From DATLWN01 sp963764315 (lineage in GTDB: Bacteria > Pseudomonadota > Zetaproteobacteria > Mariprofundales > Mariprofundaceae): a stretch of DNA of 64,000 nucleotides. The position numbers and the translations under genes are program-made. The DNA lies in assembly GCA_963764315.1 (NCBI GenBank), contig CAVXSB010000002.1, positions 248,001 to 312,000 on the forward strand, written 5' to 3'. The notes beneath the pieces are model-generated. The model was not told where the DNA came from, ran no database searches, and was given only the letters and a program-made list of their open reading frames with translations. Shown here piece after piece: positions 52,935 to 60,390 of this stretch. Positions within the stretch are counted from its first letter, which is position 1. Each line of letters begins with the position of its first letter.

Positions 52935-53848
52935 GCCCGTCAGAGTCCCTGCGCGAGGGCGAGCATATCGTGCTATCGGTCGAGCATCGCACCTGCTTTA
53001 CCTACAGCGATGCGGTATCGCTGTCCCATAACGAAATCCGCATGTCCCCGATCGAAACCGGGCTGCAGCGGGTGTTGCAGCACACGATCACGGTCAGTCC
53101 CGAGGTACAGTTATCGAGCCACCGCGACCATTTCGGCAACCTTGTGCACCACTGCAATATCCTGGAACCGCATACATCGCTGGATATCCACGCCTACTCC
53201 GTCGTCGAGACGACGAATGCTCTCAGTTGCGGGCCTGAGCCCGTGCCCGATCCCCGTCCCTATGACGAGCGATGGATCGAGTTCCTGAGCTGGTCGCCCG
53301 GGGTACCGCCGTTGCCGGAATACGGCTATGTGCCGCTGGAGAAGGGATTCGGCATGGGTATGGACGAGACCGAATTCGGCCATGCCCTGTATGAGCTGGC
53401 GCGCTATTTCTACCGCTCGTTTCGCTACGATCCGGATGTCACGCATGTGCATTCCAGTCCCAGGGAGCTGTTCGAGCACGGCGGCGGCGTTTGCCAGGAC
53501 ATGGCCCACGCCATGATCGGCGTGCTCCGCCATGCCGGCATCCCGGCCCGTTACGTCAGCGGCTATATCTTCGATCCCAAGCGGGACGAGGTGGGCGAAC
53601 ACCTGCGCGGCTCCGCCGCCACCCATGCCTGGGTACAGGTCTGGCATGAGGGCTATGGCTGGATGGGTATCGATCCCACCAACGACAAGCAGGTTGACTG
53701 GCAATATGTGCGTACCGCCATCGGTCGCGACTACTTCGATGTGCAGCCTTTGCGCGGCGTGTTCGTCGGCAGTGTGGAGCAGAAGCTCGAGGTTTCGGTG
53801 AACGTACGCATCTACGAGCCGCCATCCGATCCGGCACCGGACGCATAG
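52931..53848 (+). CDS. Transglutaminase-like cysteine protease family protein
   Basis: Transglutaminase-fold protein (305 aa). After an N-terminal beta domain (HRTCFTYSDAVSLSHNEIRMSP), the catalytic triad is clear: Cys in HGGGVCQDMAHAMIGVLRHAGIPARYVSGYI, His in ATHAWVQVWHEGYGWMGIDPTN, and Asp in the same strand. Such members are predicted to act as peptidases or amidases. Third gene of the ATP-grasp/alpha-E operon, overlapping by four bases. Cytoplasmic, no signal peptide. Confidence 0.93.
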   Translation: MSPSESLREGEHIVLSVEHRTCFTYSDAVSLSHNEIRMSPIETGLQRVLQHTITVSPEVQLSSHRDHFGNLVHHCNILEPHTSLDIHAYSVVETTNALSCGPEPVPDPRPYDERWIEFLSWSPGVPPLPEYGYVPLEKGFGMGMDETEFGHALYELARYFYRSFRYDPDVTHVHSSPRELFEHGGGVCQDMAHAMIGVLRHAGIPARYVSGYIFDPKRDEVGEHLRGSAATHAWVQVWHEGYGWMGIDPTNDKQVDWQYVRTAIGRDYFDVQPLRGVFVGSVEQKLEVSVNVRIYEPPSDPAPDA

Positions 53849-54133
53849 CCGGCCCTCATCGCGCCCAATCGAAGTCCGCAATACGATAGCACTTCATTTT
53901 GATGGTATGGCGCTCTTCCCTTGTAGATTTCGCCGAAGCCCTGTTGCGGTAGCCTGCCCCACTTGTTCTGCACCCCCTCAATCCAGCACAAATTTGGTGT
54001 CGTTCTATAAATAGCATTGGCAATCCGCCGCTTGAATCGGCTTGCAGCGCACCATGCCATTGCCAATGGGACGCCCCGGCATATCAACCTGCGGCGAGGA
54101 GGTGACCTCTCATTCATGGGATCAGGCATCATA
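53849..54133. other. Gene-free spacer before Fur-box promoter
   Basis: About 285 bases without a supported gene; the frames here lack ribosome sites. It separates the transglutaminase operon from the regulated promoter at 54134. Confidence 0.45.
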
Positions 54134-54163
54134 TTGATAATGATTATCGATATATGCTATATT
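54134..54163 (+). promoter_or_regulatory. Predicted promoter of the GacA-like gene
   Basis: TTGATA (54134-54139) and TATATT (54158-54163) with an 18-base spacer; a TATGCT just upstream is an alternative -10. The -35 hexamer lies inside the Fur-box-like palindrome. Confidence 0.5.
54135..54149 (+). promoter_or_regulatory. Fur-box-like operator
   Basis: TGATAATGATTATCG matches the 7-1-7 Fur consensus TGATAATnATTATCA in all but the last base. It overlaps the predicted -35 element of the GacA-like gene, the classic place for iron-dependent repression by Fe-loaded Fur. Confidence 0.7.
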
Positions 54164-54184
54164 GTGATCATGGAGGGCGAGGAG

Positions 54185-54244
54185 ATGCCGTTGACGTGCT
54201 TCGAATTTGAGCTAGGCGTTAAAGACAGGGTTTGCGATCAATGA
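54185..54244 (+). CDS. Possible 19-residue leader peptide of GacA-like gene
   Basis: ATG 54185, preceded by GGAGGGCGAGGAG (an in-frame ATG at 54170 is also available), encodes an acidic 19-residue peptide whose TGA overlaps the ATG of the regulator (ATGA at 54241-54244). The strong ribosome site belongs to this ORF rather than to the regulator, so the regulator may depend on coupled translation. Confidence 0.4.
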   Translation: MPLTCFEFELGVKDRVCDQ

Positions 54245-54897
54245 TCTCGGTATTGCTGATCGATAACCACCACCTAATCCGAACCAGTTTCCGCCACCTG
54301 CTGGAGCGTGAGTCCGACATCAACATCGTCGGCGACACCTCCTGTGGAGACGAAGGCTTGAGGGCGTGCGCGCAGCTGTCCCCAGATCTGATCATCATGA
54401 GCTCCTTTGTGCAGGAAACCTGCGGATTGACGTACATACGCAGGATATTGCAACAGGATGCGAAGGCCAAAGTCCTGGTCCTGACCACAAACCAATCCAC
54501 ACACGTGATCGAGCACATGCTGAGGCTCGGGGTCAAGGGCATCATGAGCAAATCCGTGGAGTGCCAGGAGTTTCTTGACGGCATACGCGCCATCGCCGCA
54601 GGTCGACATTGGCTGGAAGGGAAGCTCGCCCAGCAGGTGGCCCTTCGACGCACGCACGAGCGCTCTGGATTGGATGTACTGAGCACCCGCGAGTTCGAGG
54701 TCTTTTGCCTGGTATCCAGGGGCCTTAGCAATCAAGAGATCGCCGAGAAATTGTCTATCAGCGAGAAAACCGTGGCCGTGCACAAAGGCAATATCATGAA
54801 AAAGCTGGCCATAAAGAATGTTGCCCGTTTGGTGCTCATGGCCCTGGAGCATGGGATATTGTCAATCAACACGGAAAGTGCCGACGCTACTACATAG
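54241..54897 (+). CDS. GacA/UvrY-like LuxR-type regulator lacking phospho-Asp
   Basis: NarL/FixJ-family regulator (218 aa) closest in layout to GacA/UvrY. In the receiver (1-125) the N-terminal LLIDNHH keeps one acidic residue of the usual DD pair. The phosphoacceptor position of GacA, Asp54, is Ser here (PDLIIMSS), and MPG after it is lost (FVQETCG); Lys104 is kept. The LuxR helix-turn-helix (about 147-190: LSTREFEVFCLVSRGLSNQEIAEKLSISEKTVAVHKGNIMKKL) is intact. So DNA binding is expected without classical phosphorylation. Transcribed from a Fur-box promoter. Confidence 0.9.
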   Translation: MISVLLIDNHHLIRTSFRHLLERESDINIVGDTSCGDEGLRACAQLSPDLIIMSSFVQETCGLTYIRRILQQDAKAKVLVLTTNQSTHVIEHMLRLGVKGIMSKSVECQEFLDGIRAIAAGRHWLEGKLAQQVALRRTHERSGLDVLSTREFEVFCLVSRGLSNQEIAEKLSISEKTVAVHKGNIMKKLAIKNVARLVLMALEHGILSINTESADATT

Positions 54898-55064
54898 TCA
54901 CCCTGCAAGACCCGCCTCACCTTGACGGTCAGGCTCGACATCGAAAACGGCTTCTGGATGACATATACGCCTTCGTTCAGAATCCCTGATGGCTGAGCGA
55001 CGCCCTGCTGTTTGGCCAATTGTCGTTGCAGTGCGGCGTATCCCAGCATGCAACCTCTTCGCAA
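54898..55064 (-). pseudogene. Receiver-domain C-terminal fragment (broken kinase/regulator)
   Basis: Minus-strand reading gives LGYAALQRQLAKQQGVAQPSGILNEGVYVIQKPFSMSSLTVKVRRVLQG. This is the final third of a receiver domain: SGY-like turn, GILNEGV, conserved KPF with the signalling Lys, and LTVKVRRVL as the last helix, typical of the receivers at the ends of PAS hybrid kinases. Nothing upstream of 55070 continues the domain because glgB begins its own stop at 55099. It is therefore a remnant, trapped between the GacA-like gene and glgB. Confidence 0.6.
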
Positions 55065-55098
55065 GGGGCTATTTCAGGGAGTGCCGGGGGAGTGGCGC

Positions 55099-57288
55099 TC
55101 AGCTCTCGGCGGAACGAAGGACAAGACAGGACAAGGGAGGCAACGTCAGCCAGATCGAATGCGGCTGGCCCATCCAGGTCTCGGGCTTGGTCCCCACCCG
55201 TCCGGCATTGCCGAGGTTCGATCCGCCATAGATCTCGGCATCGGTATTCATCACTTCCAGGTAATCGCCGCCCTGCGGCACGCCGAGGCGATAACCCTTG
55301 CGCGGCACCGGCGTCAGGTTCAGCACCACGACGGCGAAGCCGCCCTGTCGATCGAACCTCAGATAGCTTAATACCGAATCCGTAGCATCGTTGCAGTCGA
55401 TCCAGGAAAAGCCCTGGCCGTCGAAGTCCTGCTCGTGCAGGGCCGGGAACTCCCGGTACAGGTGGTTCAGATCGCGCGTCAACAGCTGCAGGCCGCGGTG
55501 CGGCATGTAGTTGGCTTGATCCCAGGACAGCTCCCCGTCGTGCGACCATTCCTGCCACTGCCCGAACTCCAGCCCCATGAACAGCAGCTTTTTCCCGGGA
55601 TGCGTGAACATATAGCCGTAAACCGCCCTGAGATTGGCGAATTTCTGCCAATCGTCGCCCGGCATCTTGTTCGGCATCGAGCCCTTGCCGTGCACCACCT
55701 CGTCATGCGAAAACGGCAGGACGAAATTCTCGGTGAAGGCGTACATCATGGAGAAGGTCAATGCATGATGCTGGTAGCTGCGGTACACGGGATCGTGCGC
55801 AAAATAGCGCAGCGTGTCGTTCATCCAGCCCATGTTCCACTTCATCGTAAAGCCCAGGCCGCCGACATAGGTCGGCCGGGAGACCATCGGCCAGGACGTC
55901 GACTCCTCGGCCATCGTCACCGCCCCCGGGAAGCGCTCATGCACCAGATGGTTGAACTGCTTCAGGAACTCGACGGCCTCGAGGTTTTCGCGGCCGCCAT
56001 AGCGGTTCGGGAGCCATTCTCCCTCGTTGCGGGAATAATCGAGGTAGAGCATCGAGGCTACGGCATCGACCCTGAGGCCGTCGATATGGTACGCATCCAG
56101 CCAGAACAGGGCGCTGGCCAGAAGGAAGTTGCGCACCTCGTTGCGGCCGTAGTTGAAGATCAGCGTGCCCCAGTCCTTGTGCTCGCCCATGCGGGGATCC
56201 TCGTGCTCGTACAGCGGCGTGCCGTCGAAACGGGCCAGGCCGTGGGCGTCCTTGGGAAAATGCGCCGGCACCCAGTCCAGCAACACGCCGATCTCGTTTT
56301 GATGGCAGTAATCGACGAAATAACGGAAGTCGTCCGGACTGCCGAAACGGCTGGTCGGCGCAAAATAGCCGACCGTCTGGTAGCCCCAGGAGCCGTCGAA
56401 CGGATGCTCGGTGATCGGCAACAGTTCGATATGGGTGTACCCCATCCAACGACAGTAATCGACGAGTTGATGCGCCAGTTCCCGGTAACCGAGGTGTTCG
56501 CCGTCCGCCCGCCGCCAGGAGCCGAGATGCACCTCGTAGACGCTGAACGGACGATCCAGCGCCTGCCGCTCGGGCAGTGACTGCACCCATTCGGCGTCCT
56601 GCCATTCGAATTGCTGCGGATCGTGCACCACGCTCGCGGTGCGCGGGCGCAACTCCATCTGCTGGGCATAGGGATCGGCCTTCGTGAATACCTGGCCGCT
56701 CGCGGCGCGAATCTCGAACTTATAGACCTCGCCCACGCACAGGCCGGGTACGAACAGTTCCCAGACGCCGGATGAGCCGCGCGCGCGCATCTGGTGCTCG
56801 CGCCCGTCCCAGTGGTTGAAGTTGCCGACGACGCTGACCCGCACCGCACTCGGAGCCCAGACCGCGAAACCGACGCCGGCCAGCCCCTCATGCGTACCCA
56901 TATGTGCGCCCATGACGCGGTATTTCTCGTAATGGTTACCCTCGCCCATCAGGTACAGATCGTAATCGGACAGGCATGGCGACAGCCGATACGGATCCTC
57001 CTCCTCCCAACGGAAGCCCTCCGGGGTTTCGATGAGGAAACGGTAGGCGGTGTCGAAACCCCCGTCCGGCAGCCTGGTCTCGAACAGATCCGTGCCCTCG
57101 ATGCGCGACATCGCCAATCCCTGCCCGGCACCATTCAGCATCAGCGACACGGCCTTGGCGCGCGGCTTGAACGCACGAATGACGATACCGCCCTCGGGAT
57201 CGGCATGCCGGCCGAGATAGGCGAAGGGATCATGGCATCGCGTCTCGACGATCTCTTGCGCGACGGCTGGCAGGGAAACGGTCTTCAT
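55099..57288 (-). CDS. glgB: 1,4-alpha-glucan branching enzyme GlgB
   Basis: Glycogen branching enzyme, GH13 (729 aa, the long form with N1 and CBM48 domains). Catalytic regions: DWVPAHFPKDAHGL, DGLRVDAVASMLYLDY (nucleophile Asp), TMAEESTSWP (acid/base Glu), and FSHDEVVHGKGSM (transition-state Asp and His). The start ATG 57288 has AGGACAGGAT upstream. Encoded 37 bases after pgm on the same strand, so the two form an operon facing away from glgC. Confidence 0.96.
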   Translation of the reverse strand: MKTVSLPAVAQEIVETRCHDPFAYLGRHADPEGGIVIRAFKPRAKAVSLMLNGAGQGLAMSRIEGTDLFETRLPDGGFDTAYRFLIETPEGFRWEEEDPYRLSPCLSDYDLYLMGEGNHYEKYRVMGAHMGTHEGLAGVGFAVWAPSAVRVSVVGNFNHWDGREHQMRARGSSGVWELFVPGLCVGEVYKFEIRAASGQVFTKADPYAQQMELRPRTASVVHDPQQFEWQDAEWVQSLPERQALDRPFSVYEVHLGSWRRADGEHLGYRELAHQLVDYCRWMGYTHIELLPITEHPFDGSWGYQTVGYFAPTSRFGSPDDFRYFVDYCHQNEIGVLLDWVPAHFPKDAHGLARFDGTPLYEHEDPRMGEHKDWGTLIFNYGRNEVRNFLLASALFWLDAYHIDGLRVDAVASMLYLDYSRNEGEWLPNRYGGRENLEAVEFLKQFNHLVHERFPGAVTMAEESTSWPMVSRPTYVGGLGFTMKWNMGWMNDTLRYFAHDPVYRSYQHHALTFSMMYAFTENFVLPFSHDEVVHGKGSMPNKMPGDDWQKFANLRAVYGYMFTHPGKKLLFMGLEFGQWQEWSHDGELSWDQANYMPHRGLQLLTRDLNHLYREFPALHEQDFDGQGFSWIDCNDATDSVLSYLRFDRQGGFAVVVLNLTPVPRKGYRLGVPQGGDYLEVMNTDAEIYGGSNLGNAGRVGTKPETWMGQPHSIWLTLPPLSCLVLRSAES

Positions 57289-57325
57289 GGATACATCCTG
57301 TCCTTCGGGTTCATGCTAACCACAT

Positions 57326-58951
57326 TCACGTGATGACCGTCGGCCGCGCGCGGCCGGTGATCGCCTGCAGCCGGGAAACCGCATCCGCCGCCGTGATCAG
57401 GTCGGCCAGCGCCTGCTGGGCATCCGCATCGTGGCGGGCGGCATCGGGCTCGAACGCCTCCAGATAGATGCGGACCGTAGCGCCCTCGGTGCCGGTGCCG
57501 GAAAGCCGGAAGACGATGCGGGCGCCGTCGGCGAACAGGATGCGCAAGCCCTGGCCGCGACTGATGCTGCCGTCGACCGGATCCTGGTAGGAGAAATCAT
57601 CGCAGACAGACACCGAGCGTCCGGCCAGCATCGTGCCCGGCAGGCGCTCCCCGGCCTCGCGCACCTGCGCCATGACCTGGCGCGCCGCTGCAGCATCGAC
57701 GCCCTCGTAATCGTGCCGTGAGTAGAAATTGCGGCCGAAGCGTGCCCAATGCTCGCGCACGATCTGTGCCACGGGCTGCTGCAGTACGGCCAGGATATTC
57801 AGCCAGAACAGCACTGCCCACAGCCCGTCCTTCTCACGCACATGGCTGGAGCCCGTGCCGAAGGATTCCTCGCCGCACAGGTCCACACGCCCTGCATCCA
57901 TCAGGTTACCGAAGAATTTCCAGCCGGTCGGCGTCTCATAGCATGGGATGCCCAGCTCCGCGGCGACGCGGTCGACCGCCATGCTGGTAGGCATCGAGCG
58001 CGCCACGCCAGCCAGGCCATCGCGGTAGCCGGGCGCGAGACGGGCATGCGCAGCCAATATCGCCAGCGAATCGCTGGGCGTAACGAAGAAATGGCGGCCG
58101 AGAATCATGTTTCTGTCCCCGTCGCCATCGGAGGCGGCACCGAAGTCCGGGGCCTCTTCCCCGTACATCATCGCCACCAGTTCCGGGGCATAGGTCAGGT
58201 TCGGATCGGGATGGCCGCCACCGAAATCCGCCAACGGCACGCCACGAATCACCGTTCCCGCCGGGGCTCCAAGCTCATCCTCGAGCAGTGCCTTCGCGTA
58301 CGGCCCGGTCACCGCATGCATGGCATCGAAGCACATGGTGAAACCGGATCGGAACAGCCTGGCGATGGCCTCGAAATCGAACAGCGAGCGCATCAGCGCC
58401 GCATAATCCTCGACCGGGTCGATGATTTCGATGGCCATGTCCGCGAGCATGATGGTGCCGATACGGTCCAGATCGACGTCCGGTGTCTCGACGATGCGGT
58501 ACGCGGCAATCTCCTGGGTTCGCGCGTGGATAGCCTCGGTGACCGATTCCGGTGCCGGGCCACCGTTACCGATGTTGTACTTAATGCCGAAATCCCCGTC
58601 CGGTCCGCCCGGGTTATGGCTGGCCGACAGAATCAGCCCCCCGAAGGCCGCATGCTTGCGGATGACACAGGAGGCGGCCGGCGTGGACAGGATGCCGCCT
58701 CGGCCGACGAGCATGCGCCCCACTCCATTGGCCGCGGCCATACGCAGGATGATCTGGATGGCTTCTCGATTGTAATAGCGGCCATCGCCGCCCAGCACCA
58801 GAGTCTGCCCGCGCACATCGCCAACGGCATCGAATACCGACTGTACGAAATTCTCGAGATAATGCGGCTGCATGAATACGGTGGTCTTCTTTCGCAGCCC
58901 GGATGTTCCCGGACGCTGGTCACCGAACGGTGTTGTCGACCGAGCCGTCAT
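57326..58951 (-). CDS. pgm: Alpha-D-glucose phosphoglucomutase Pgm
   Basis: Interconverts glucose 6-phosphate and glucose 1-phosphate (541 aa, eukaryote-like Pgm1 length class). Catalytic Ser loop LSASHNPGGPDGDFGIKYN, metal loop SDGDGDRNMI, sugar loop CGEESFGTGSSHVREKDG, and phosphate loop FRLSGTGTEGATVRIYLE are in order. ATG 58951 has GGAGG six bases upstream; earlier in-frame starts lack a ribosome site. Feeds glgC with substrate; divergent from it. Confidence 0.95.
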   Translation of the reverse strand: MTARSTTPFGDQRPGTSGLRKKTTVFMQPHYLENFVQSVFDAVGDVRGQTLVLGGDGRYYNREAIQIILRMAAANGVGRMLVGRGGILSTPAASCVIRKHAAFGGLILSASHNPGGPDGDFGIKYNIGNGGPAPESVTEAIHARTQEIAAYRIVETPDVDLDRIGTIMLADMAIEIIDPVEDYAALMRSLFDFEAIARLFRSGFTMCFDAMHAVTGPYAKALLEDELGAPAGTVIRGVPLADFGGGHPDPNLTYAPELVAMMYGEEAPDFGAASDGDGDRNMILGRHFFVTPSDSLAILAAHARLAPGYRDGLAGVARSMPTSMAVDRVAAELGIPCYETPTGWKFFGNLMDAGRVDLCGEESFGTGSSHVREKDGLWAVLFWLNILAVLQQPVAQIVREHWARFGRNFYSRHDYEGVDAAAARQVMAQVREAGERLPGTMLAGRSVSVCDDFSYQDPVDGSISRGQGLRILFADGARIVFRLSGTGTEGATVRIYLEAFEPDAARHDADAQQALADLITAADAVSRLQAITGRARPTVIT

Positions 58952-59084
58952 GCTGTCCTCCCTCTGCATATTTGAACCTAGCAGCAAGCCTGGGGCATAT
59001 CCACGACAAGCATGGCCTGCGGTAGCTTGTGTTCGGTGAGTTGTTTATACTGTTTCCCAAGTTCCCAGGGAGAGGGAGGTTCTC

Positions 59085-60353
59085 ATGTCCTCAGATATGG
59101 CCGTGCAACGGCACATCAGCCGGCTGACAGCACAGACGGTCGCCCTTGTGCTTGCCGGTGGCCGGGGGTCCCGCCTGAAGGCCCTGACCGACTGGCGCGC
59201 CAAGCCTGCCGTGCCCTTCGGCGGAAAATTCCGCATCATCGATTTCCCGCTTTCCAACTGCATCAACTCCGGCATCCGCCGCATCGGTGTCGTTACCCAG
59301 TACAAATCCCACTCCCTGCAACGGCATCTGCAGCGCGGCTGGAGCTTTCTATCCGGCCAGTTCGGCGAGTTCCTGGAGGTACTGTCAGCGCAGCAGCGTA
59401 TCCGCGAGGGCTGGTATGAGGGGACGGCCGACGCCGTCTACCAGAATCTCGACATCATCCGCCAGTACAATCCGGAATACGTGCTCGTGCTGGCCGGGGA
59501 TCATGTCTACAAGATGGATTACGGCAAGATGATCGCCGCGCACGTGGCCAAGGGTGCGGACATCACTGTCGGCTGCATCCCGGTGCTGCTCGAGGATGCC
59601 AAGGCCTTCGGCGTCATGGCCGTGGACCATGAGGATCGCGTCGTCGAATTTACCGAAAAGCCGGAGCATCCAAAGCCGATGCCCGGAGACGGCACAAAGG
59701 TGCTGGCCTCGATGGGTATCTATGTCTTCTCGGCCAAGTACCTGCGCGACCGCCTGAAATCGGATGCCGGCGATGCCGTCTCGGCCCATGACTTCGGCAA
59801 GAGCATCATCCCTTCCGCCATACACACCGACGAGGTGTTCGCCTTCCCCTTCGTCAGCGGCAATACCGGTGCCCCGGGCTATTGGCGCGATGTCGGCACC
59901 GTCGATGCCTACTGGGAGGCCAATATCGACCTGGCCAATCTGGAGCCTCAGCTGAATATGTACGACGAGGACTGGCCCATCTGGACCAACCAGGAGCAGT
60001 TACCGCCGGCCAAGTTCGCCTTCGACGACGACGAGCGCCGCGGCATGGCCGTCGACTCCCTCGTCTCCGGCGGCTGCCTGATCACCGGCGCCGTCGTGCG
60101 CCGCTCTATCCTGTTCTCGAACGTGCGCGTGCACTCCTATGCCACGGTCGAGGACAGCGTCATCCTGCCGGACGTGGAAATCCACCGGAACTGCCGGCTG
60201 ACTCGCTGCGTCGTCGACAAGGGAAGCATCATCCCGGAGGGCACCGTCATCGGCGAAGATCTGGTCGAGGATGCAAAGCGCTTCTATGTCAGCGAGGGCG
60301 GCATCGTGCTGGTCACCCCGGACATGTTGGGGCAGGATAAGCACCAGTTCTGA
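59085..60353 (+). CDS. glgC: Glucose-1-phosphate adenylyltransferase GlgC
   Basis: ADP-glucose pyrophosphorylase (422 aa), the committed step of glycogen synthesis. N-terminal nucleotide site ALVLAGGRGSRLKALTDWRAKPAVPFGGKFRIIDFPLSNCINSGIRR, then YEGTADAVYQN, VLAGDHVYKMDY, and the left-handed beta-helix C-terminus with SGGCLITGAVVRRSILFSNVRV. GGGAGG lies upstream of ATG 59085. First gene of the glgC-GH57-malQ operon, divergent from pgm-glgB. Confidence 0.96.
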   Translation: MSSDMAVQRHISRLTAQTVALVLAGGRGSRLKALTDWRAKPAVPFGGKFRIIDFPLSNCINSGIRRIGVVTQYKSHSLQRHLQRGWSFLSGQFGEFLEVLSAQQRIREGWYEGTADAVYQNLDIIRQYNPEYVLVLAGDHVYKMDYGKMIAAHVAKGADITVGCIPVLLEDAKAFGVMAVDHEDRVVEFTEKPEHPKPMPGDGTKVLASMGIYVFSAKYLRDRLKSDAGDAVSAHDFGKSIIPSAIHTDEVFAFPFVSGNTGAPGYWRDVGTVDAYWEANIDLANLEPQLNMYDEDWPIWTNQEQLPPAKFAFDDDERRGMAVDSLVSGGCLITGAVVRRSILFSNVRVHSYATVEDSVILPDVEIHRNCRLTRCVVDKGSIIPEGTVIGEDLVEDAKRFYVSEGGIVLVTPDMLGQDKHQF

Positions 60354-60390
60354 CCCGCCCGCCAGGGGATCCGAAACCCTAAGGAATCGC

